This document shows, in pieces, positions 59,400-64,000 of a stretch of 64,000 nucleotides of DNA (its first letter is position 1; each line of letters starts with the position of its first letter). Source of the DNA: UBA1268 sp965662195 (GTDB lineage Bacteria; Planctomycetota; Planctomycetia; Pirellulales; UBA1268); assembly GCA_965662195.1 (NCBI GenBank), contig CBFIHA010000002.1, forward strand, positions 36,167-100,166, in the 5' to 3' direction. A program made the translations under genes and the position numbers. The notes under the pieces are model-generated. The model was given only the letters and a program-made list of their open reading frames with translations. It did no database searches and was not told the DNA's origin.

Positions 59400-60841
59400 T
59401 CGCTGATGGCCGGCAGCTGCCCTTTCAGGCCAACACGCCCCTGCGGCAGGACCTGGCCGCCATCATCGCGGCCACCACCGCGGCCATCGACCCCATGCGA
59501 TTAGTGCTCGATCGGCTTTCCCTTCAGCAGCCGGCCAGCCAGCTGCAGTCTGCCGGCCAGCCGGTCACTGTGGCCGGCCCGGCGACACTCGACCTTGACC
59601 GGGTCGACCAGATTGTGGTGGTAGGCGGCGGCAAGGCGGCCGCCGGCTTTGCCGCTGGAATCGAAGCGTTGTTGGGACCGCAGCGACTGAAGCAGCATCG
59701 GGTGAGGGGCCTGGTCAGCGTGCCAGCGGGCTGCGGCCTGCCGCTTGCGGAGATTGAGGTGCGGGAAACCCGGCCCAGCGGCGTTAACCTTCCGACCGCA
59801 GCGGTTGTCACCGCGACGCATGAAATGCTGGCGATGCTCGGCCGGCTTGGCCCGGATGATCTGGCAATTGTGCTGATCACTGGCGGTGGCTCGGCCCTGC
59901 TTGAGGCACCGGTGGAAGGTATTTCGCTGCCGCTGCTCACTCGCATCACGCAGCAGCTCGCCGCTGCAGGTGCTGACATCACCGCCATCAATACGGTTCG
60001 CCGGGCGGTCAGCCAGGTGAAGGGGGGTGGGCTGGCGGGCAGTTGCACCGCTGGCCGGCTGCTGGCTGTGGTGCTTTCTGATGTCATCGGTGATGACCTG
60101 GGCACCATCGCCTCCGGCCCCTGTCTGCCGGCATCGATCGAGATCGATGGCCTCGCAGCATTGCTGGCCCGCTATCAGGTTCCCGCATCCGATCGGGAGC
60201 TGCTGCTGCAGGCCGCCCGGCTGGCTGCTGGCAGCAGACCGCCCGCTGCGGCTGACTCCGCCGGCCGCTGGATCACCCCAGCCGGCTGCCGGGTTGGCCA
60301 TCTGCTGCTGGGCAGCAACGCCACCGCAGTCGGGGCCGCCGCGGCTGCGGCCCGAGCCCTTGGGTATCAGGTCGTCGCGGCCGACACAGTGACGGCTGAT
60401 GAAACCGCCAACGACGTCGGCGTGCGGCTGGCCCAGCAAAGCCAGCAGCTGCTGGCGGCCTTCCAACAGGATGGCCGGCCGCAGGCACTGATCGAGGGGG
60501 GCGAAGCGATCGTGGTCGTGCCGGCCGATCACGGCCGCGGTGGCCGCAATCAGCAGACGGTACTGGCAGCGGTCCAGCAGCTGCTTGCCAGCAGCCACCA
60601 GCTGCTGCTGGCCAGCTTTGGCACCGACGGCGAGGACGGCCCGACCTCCGCTGCCGGTGGCTTTACTGACCCACAGATCACCGCCAGCCTCCGCCAACAG
60701 CCGGCAGCACTCCGACATGCGATTGACCGCTGCGATGCCCACCCGCTGCTCGCGGCCGCCGGCGGCCTGATCGAAACCGGCCCCACCGGGACCAACGTGG
60801 CCGATGTTCGGATCATGCTCTTCCAGCCCGGCAGTTCATGA
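59396..60841 (+). CDS. Glycerate 2-kinase (DUF4147/MOFRL type)
   Basis: 481 residues from GTG 59396. Two-domain glycerate kinase of the GckA/TtuD group that makes 2-phosphoglycerate. Motifs: VVVGGGKAAAGFAAGIEAL near residue 75, the glycine-rich ITGGGSALLEAP, the conserved NTVRRAVSQVKGGGLAGSC, VLSDVIGDDLGTIASGPC, GEAIVVVPADHGRGGRNQ and the MOFRL-domain LASFGTDGEDGPTSAAGGF. It fits glyoxylate or serine assimilation. It is coupled to the upstream hypothetical. Confidence 0.9.
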   Translation: MIADGRQLPFQANTPLRQDLAAIIAATTAAIDPMRLVLDRLSLQQPASQLQSAGQPVTVAGPATLDLDRVDQIVVVGGGKAAAGFAAGIEALLGPQRLKQHRVRGLVSVPAGCGLPLAEIEVRETRPSGVNLPTAAVVTATHEMLAMLGRLGPDDLAIVLITGGGSALLEAPVEGISLPLLTRITQQLAAAGADITAINTVRRAVSQVKGGGLAGSCTAGRLLAVVLSDVIGDDLGTIASGPCLPASIEIDGLAALLARYQVPASDRELLLQAARLAAGSRPPAAADSAGRWITPAGCRVGHLLLGSNATAVGAAAAAARALGYQVVAADTVTADETANDVGVRLAQQSQQLLAAFQQDGRPQALIEGGEAIVVVPADHGRGGRNQQTVLAAVQQLLASSHQLLLASFGTDGEDGPTSAAGGFTDPQITASLRQQPAALRHAIDRCDAHPLLAAAGGLIETGPTGTNVADVRIMLFQPGSS

Positions 60842-61000
60842 GTCAGACCGGGACTCGTCATCGCCGCCGTCTTACCGCAGGCTGACAGGATCTGCCCGGA
60901 ACGCAGGGCCAGGCCTGCGGCCCTATGGAGCGATTCCCGTCGCCAGGCAACCACCGCAGTGCATCCAGTCGCGGTCACGCCCGTGATATAAACTTTCAAT

Positions 61001-61495
61001 ATGAAAACGAAAACCCGTGACGGCCTCTTCGACACTGTGCGGGACGCTGTGGCGACCACCTATGGCGACCGACTGATCGCAGTTGCGGTTTTTGGGTCGT
61101 GGGCACGCGGTGCTGCCACGCCCGCTTCCGACCTCGACCTCCTTATCGTCGCCACGCCGCTCCCTCCCAGTCGCATGAAAAGGGTTCGAGAGTTTCGGCC
61201 GGTGAACGAAGCCACTCGGTCTGCCAGGGTTGGTGTCTGGGCTGATCACGGCGGGGAGATCGAGCTCGCCCCCGTGTTCAAAACACCCGAAGAACTTGCC
61301 GCCGGCAGCCCGCTCTACCTCGACATGACGCTGTGGAGCGTTGTGCTTATCGACCGTGGCGGCCTGCTGGCGACGTTTCTCGAGAGGCTGCGGGACCGCA
61401 TGCAAACGCTTGGGTCTCGACGGGTACCGTTCAAAGGTGGCGTTTACTGGGACTACAAGCCGGACTTCCGGCCGGGCGAAGTGGTCGAGCTATGA
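61001..61495 (+). CDS. mntA: MNT-type nucleotidyltransferase (HEPN/MNT module)
   Basis: 164 residues, ATG 61001 with TATAAA about 12 bases upstream and no clear SD, so possibly leaderless. The polymerase-beta-type site is FGSWARGAATPASDLDLLIV (GS-x10-D-x-D). In HEPN/MNT systems this partner modifies and neutralises the HEPN RNase by adding AMP. Its stop overlaps the HEPN start by four bases. The protein is longer than the minimal MNT (about 100), with a C-terminal segment ending KPDFRPGEVVEL. Confidence 0.85.
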   Translation: MKTKTRDGLFDTVRDAVATTYGDRLIAVAVFGSWARGAATPASDLDLLIVATPLPPSRMKRVREFRPVNEATRSARVGVWADHGGEIELAPVFKTPEELAAGSPLYLDMTLWSVVLIDRGGLLATFLERLRDRMQTLGSRRVPFKGGVYWDYKPDFRPGEVVEL

Positions 61496-61914
61496 CAACC
61501 AACGACCTGGCAACCGGCTACCATCGCAAATGCCGCGACCGCCTGGCGGCGCTTGCGGTCTTGCATGCCCGCGGTGCCTGCTCAGATGTCGTACGGGAGA
61601 GCCAGGAGGTTGTTGAACTCGCCCTGAAAGGCATGCTCCGCTGGGCGGGCATCGATCCACCGAAAATTCATGACGTGGGGGGCCTGCTGCTCCAGTTCGC
61701 GGAGCGGTTCGAGGGCGTGAGCGGCCAAGAGTTGCGAGTCCTGGCCGAGGCCTCAAAGGAACTCCGCAAGGAGCGGGAATTCAGCTTCTACGGCGACATC
61801 GACTTCATTCCGACCGACGAATACGACGCCGATGATGCCGACACGGCCCTTGGCCAGGCACAATTCGCCACCGCCTGCCTCAGCCGGCTGCTAGGCCGAC
61901 CAGTCGATGAATGA
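61492..61914 (+). CDS. hepT: HEPN-domain protein (putative toxin RNase)
   Basis: 140 residues from ATG 61492 overlapping the MNT stop. Four-helix HEPN pattern: CSDVVRESQEVVELALKGML is the usual second helix, and DPPKIHDVGGLLLQFAER supplies the His. The strict R-x4-6-H active site of HepT RNases is not clearly met: the nearest Arg (MLRWAGIDPPKIH) gives nine residues between Arg and His. It may therefore be a non-toxic or nucleotide-binding member. With MNT it forms the typical pair. Confidence 0.82.
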   Translation: MTTNDLATGYHRKCRDRLAALAVLHARGACSDVVRESQEVVELALKGMLRWAGIDPPKIHDVGGLLLQFAERFEGVSGQELRVLAEASKELRKEREFSFYGDIDFIPTDEYDADDADTALGQAQFATACLSRLLGRPVDE

Positions 61915-61926
61915 TGCGAAGTAGCC

Positions 61927-62904
61927 CTACTGCGCCGGCACATGGCCCAGGACGTGGCCCATCGTGGCAAGCCGGACGCGGCAGAGGAGCGCGTCGGCCG
62001 TGATGAAGAGCGTGCGGCCGTCTTCACCAAAGCAGCAGTTGGCGGTCACCTGACCGGTGAGCAGCGTGCCCAGATGGGTGCCGTCGGGGGCGATCACAAG
62101 CACGCCACCGGGGCCGGTGGCGAAGAGATTGCCCTGCACGTCCACCTTCAGACCATCGGGATTACCGCGGCGTGTCTTGGCCAGACTGCTGGCATCAAAG
62201 AAGGTGCGGCCTTCGTCAAGTGTGCCGTCGGCCGCCACGGTGAACACCTTCCAGAGCGGTGCCTGCGGGTCCGACTGGGCGACATAGAGCTTCTTCTCGT
62301 CAGGTGAGAAGGCGATACCGTTGGGGCGGGTCATCGTGTTGCACAGCAGCGTCACCTTGCCGTCGGTGCCGATCCGGTAGACGCCGCAGAAGTCGATCTC
62401 GCGGCGGGGATCGTCGAAGCCCTGCGGCAGGCCATACGGCGGATCGGTGAAGTAGATGGCCCCGGACGAATGGATGGCCAAGTCATTGGGGCTGTTGAAT
62501 CGCTTGCCTTCCCAGGCATCGGCGAGCGTCCGCTTGCCGCCATCCTGCTCAAGCACGCTCACCCGCCGGTCGCCATGCTCGCATGACACGAGCCGGCCTT
62601 CACGGTCGAGGGCCAGGCCATTGCTCCCCCGCTCCCGGCCGTAGGCGGCAGGTCCGGTGAACCCGGCTGGCTCCAAGAAGATGCTCACCTCCTCCCCAGC
62701 CTTCCAGCAGTGGACGCGGTTGTGCGGGATATCGCTGAAGAGCAACGTGCCGGCCGGCAAGCCGCCGCGGTCGTCAGCCCCCCACACCGGCCCCTCCGAC
62801 CAGGCGAACCCCATGGCCAAAACCTTTATCGTGGCATCGGGCGGCACGAGGGCATCGAACCGTGGGTCGAGCCGCTCGACGCGGCCAACGGTGGGCAGCA
62901 CCAA
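61927..62904 (-). CDS. SMP-30/gluconolactonase-like beta-propeller protein, signal peptide split off by amber codon
   Basis: 325 residues from an in-frame TTG (62904); GTG 62901 is an alternative. Six-bladed propeller of the SMP-30 family: LAMGFAWSEGPVWGADDRGG, NGLALDREGRLVSCEHGDRR, RFNSPNDLAIHSSGAIYFTD, CNTMTRPNGIAFSPDEKKLY and GNPDGLKVDVQGNLFATGPG carry the metal-binding Glu, Asn and Asp. Such enzymes hydrolyse sugar lactones. The same reading frame upstream encodes a perfect signal peptide with SD but is interrupted by TAG at 62929-62931. The listed start has no SD, so the gene may be inactive or its product cytosolic. Confidence 0.8.
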   Translation of the reverse strand: MVLPTVGRVERLDPRFDALVPPDATIKVLAMGFAWSEGPVWGADDRGGLPAGTLLFSDIPHNRVHCWKAGEEVSIFLEPAGFTGPAAYGRERGSNGLALDREGRLVSCEHGDRRVSVLEQDGGKRTLADAWEGKRFNSPNDLAIHSSGAIYFTDPPYGLPQGFDDPRREIDFCGVYRIGTDGKVTLLCNTMTRPNGIAFSPDEKKLYVAQSDPQAPLWKVFTVAADGTLDEGRTFFDASSLAKTRRGNPDGLKVDVQGNLFATGPGGVLVIAPDGTHLGTLLTGQVTANCCFGEDGRTLFITADALLCRVRLATMGHVLGHVPAQ

Positions 62905-62928
62905 CGCGCCAGGCTCAGCCCCATCGAG

Positions 62929-63000
62929 CTACGAACCGTAGCAGGACATGCAGAACACAGCGATCGCAAGCCGCAAGCCGAACCGTTGAAACACCCGCAT
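62929..63000 (-). pseudogene. Detached signal-peptide segment of the SMP-30-like gene
   Basis: ATG 62998-63000 follows a strong GAGGAGGTCAATC SD and encodes MRVFQRFGLRLAIAVFCMSC then YGS before TAG (62929-62931). The frame continues without further stops as LDGAEPGALVLPTVGRVERL into the SMP-30 domain. This is what a full-length exported SMP-30 protein of 357 residues would look like but for one stop codon. Confidence 0.7.
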
Positions 63001-63292
63001 GATTGACCTCCTCAGGACGCAAAGAGAATAACCGATAGACGCTGCGTTCGGTGCTCACCAAATCGTTTTGACGCCCCGGTAGGCCTGGAGTTTTTTTCGG
63101 CGGAGACAGACGCGGCATACCGCTCAAGCTGACCAAGTGTGGCGGCGACATCGGACTCGTTTCATCTATCAGTGAGCCTGCTGCCTCCCTTTACGGTTTG
63201 CTTGCCACGGACCGGCGGGCCGGCGTATGCTTCGATAGAATGACAAACGATGCCGGTCGCACGCCGGCGAATCGTTGCCAGTGGAGCCGACG

Positions 63293-63541
63293 ATGTTGAA
63301 CGACTACCTCGCCGCTGCAGCTCGAAAGGCACGATATGAAATCTTGCCCACCGACGGATGCTTCTACGGCGAGATCGAATGCTGCCCAGGCGTGCACGGC
63401 ACGGGGGCCACACTCGAAGAATGTCGAACCGAGTTGCTCAGCACGCTGGAGGACTGGGTTCTTTTCAGGATTCATCGCCACCTCGACCTTCCAGTGATCG
63501 ACGGCTACGATCTGACGATCCGCAATGAGTTGGCATCCTGA
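63293..63541 (+). CDS. hicB: HicB-like antitoxin
   Basis: 82 residues from ATG 63293 with GGAG eight bases upstream. The partial RNase H-like fold of HicB/UPF0150 is recognisable: RYEILPTDGCFYGEIECCPG, VHGTGATLEECRTEL and a C-terminal strand. No DNA-binding HTH or ribbon domain is appended. It sits immediately before hicA (stop and start share one base), giving the HicB-HicA order. It would neutralise HicA. Confidence 0.82.
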   Translation: MLNDYLAAAARKARYEILPTDGCFYGEIECCPGVHGTGATLEECRTELLSTLEDWVLFRIHRHLDLPVIDGYDLTIRNELAS

Positions 63542-63747
63542 TGCCACCGTTCGGACCGATTTCCCGCAGCAATCTGGTGCGTGCCCTCCGCAAGGCGGGT
63601 TTCGAGAGCCCTTTCGCCGGAGGGAAGCATGCCTTCATGGTACGCGGGAATCTCACACTTTCGATTCCCAACCCACATCGCGGCGACATCGGACGCGATC
63701 TGCTGAGCCGGATATTGCGGCAGGCCGGGGTATCCCGGGAGGAATAG
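63541..63747 (+). CDS. hicA: HicA-like toxin (mRNA interferase, YcfA type)
   Basis: 68 residues from ATG 63541. The dsRBD-like HicA fold shows RSNLVRALRKAGFESPFAGG, KHAFMVRGNLTLSIPNPHRG and IGRDLLSRILRQAGVSREE. The catalytic His is in GGKHAFM. The family usually has GSHxxF; here GKHAF is close and His is kept. HicA cleaves mRNA and is blocked by HicB. It ends 148 bases from the next minus-strand gene. Confidence 0.85.
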   Translation: MPPFGPISRSNLVRALRKAGFESPFAGGKHAFMVRGNLTLSIPNPHRGDIGRDLLSRILRQAGVSREE

Positions 63748-63895
63748 GATCGGTTGTAAGCACGATTCATTCCGCTGGCCCCAGTTCGCCCCGCGGAACT
63801 GCCTCCCGGCCGACACCCGCAATACATCACAGCGTTCTGTTTCGAGTCGTGGTGACCCCGGTGCGGGCCGCGGCGGGGCATCGGACGGCGGCCGC

Positions 63896-64000
63896 TTATG
63901 GATCAAGCTTCGTCACCCGGTTGTCTTGGCCACCGTCTTCAACCGGTCCCACCGACTCGATGACGCAGCCGCGGACACGACCGTTCAGGACAAGTTTTGC
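63896..64000 (-). CDS. C-terminal tail of an unidentified gene
   Basis: A minus-strand frame open from the right edge to TAA at 63896-63898 gives 34 residues (AKLVLNGRVRGCVIESVGPV, then EDGGQDNRVTKLDP). The amphipathic beta-rich sequence looks coding. The gene starts outside the window; no family can be named. Confidence 0.4.
   Translation of the reverse strand, partial: AKLVLNGRVRGCVIESVGPVEDGGQDNRVTKLDP

Noticed and set aside
59501..60742. 413-codon minus-strand frame opposite glycerate kinase
   Set aside because: Glycerate kinase motifs lie on the plus strand throughout.
63505..63906. Minus-strand frames opposite hicA
   Set aside because: hicB and hicA are recognisable on the plus strand with SD and one-base overlap.

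Overview
The window is GC-rich, gene-dense bacterial DNA that reads as a planctomycete chromosome, probably of the Pirellula/Rhodopirellula type. Evidence for this includes a BBP7-type outer-membrane barrel protein, a tyrosine/threonine/valine and cysteine-rich repeat protein resembling planctomycete YTV wall proteins, a free-standing RNA polymerase alpha C-terminal domain, a secreted repeat protein with a planctomycete-like LExR N-terminus, and many secreted proteins of unknown function. About 57 protein genes and one tRNA-Ser(GCT) are supported. No CRISPR array, insertion sequence, prophage or rRNA was seen. GTG and TTG starts with good Shine-Dalgarno (SD) sequences are frequent, so several starts were moved from the longest open frame.

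Layout. 1-4 kb: end of a Cys/Pro-rich secreted protein, then an overlapping minus-strand trio (DUF3592-like membrane protein, beta-rich protein, P-loop ATPase) and the alpha-CTD protein. 4-20 kb: housekeeping genes (UvrD/PcrA helicase, NUDIX hydrolase with YgfZ, RdgB, ScpB, an M28 peptidase with PDZ domain) mixed with a prepilin-peptidase-like protein that has lost its GxGD motif, a flippase-like membrane protein, a glycosyltransferase, secreted unknowns, and a protein whose C-terminal two thirds is almost pure Asp/Glu behind a hairpin-rich leader. 20-30 kb: tRNA-Ser, GroES-like protein, then trehalose synthesis (otsA and an otsB-GH15 fusion) followed by four ion-transport genes (Ca2+/H+ antiporter, ClC, Kv-type K+ channel, CorA). 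The last two groups look like an osmotic or ionic homeostasis neighbourhood.

30-40 kb: a complete chemosensory operon (cheA, cheW, receptor, cheB with an extra receiver, cheR) convergent with a STAS protein plus receiver-PP2C phosphatase pair, which suggests output to a partner switch; no flagellar genes are in view. 40-51 kb: envelope and secreted proteins (BBP7 barrel, DUF11/FG-GAP protein fused to an FKBP isomerase, the repeat wall-type protein with a clear intrinsic terminator, sialate O-acetylesterase, a SnoaL-like lipoprotein, a PDZ protein). 51-57 kb: a five-gene peptide ABC transporter operon (A-B-C-D-F). 57-61 kb: ribBA, an unknown gene and glycerate kinase. 61-64 kb: an HEPN/MNT pair, an SMP-30 family gene cut off from its signal peptide by an in-frame TAG, a hicB-hicA pair, and the tail of an unidentified gene.

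All calls are from reading the sequence; no database search was run. The best leads are the OtsB-GH15 fusion, the CheB with an Asn-for-Asp pseudo-receiver, the degenerate prepilin peptidase, the SMP-30 amber interruption, and the hairpin-rich leader of the acidic protein.
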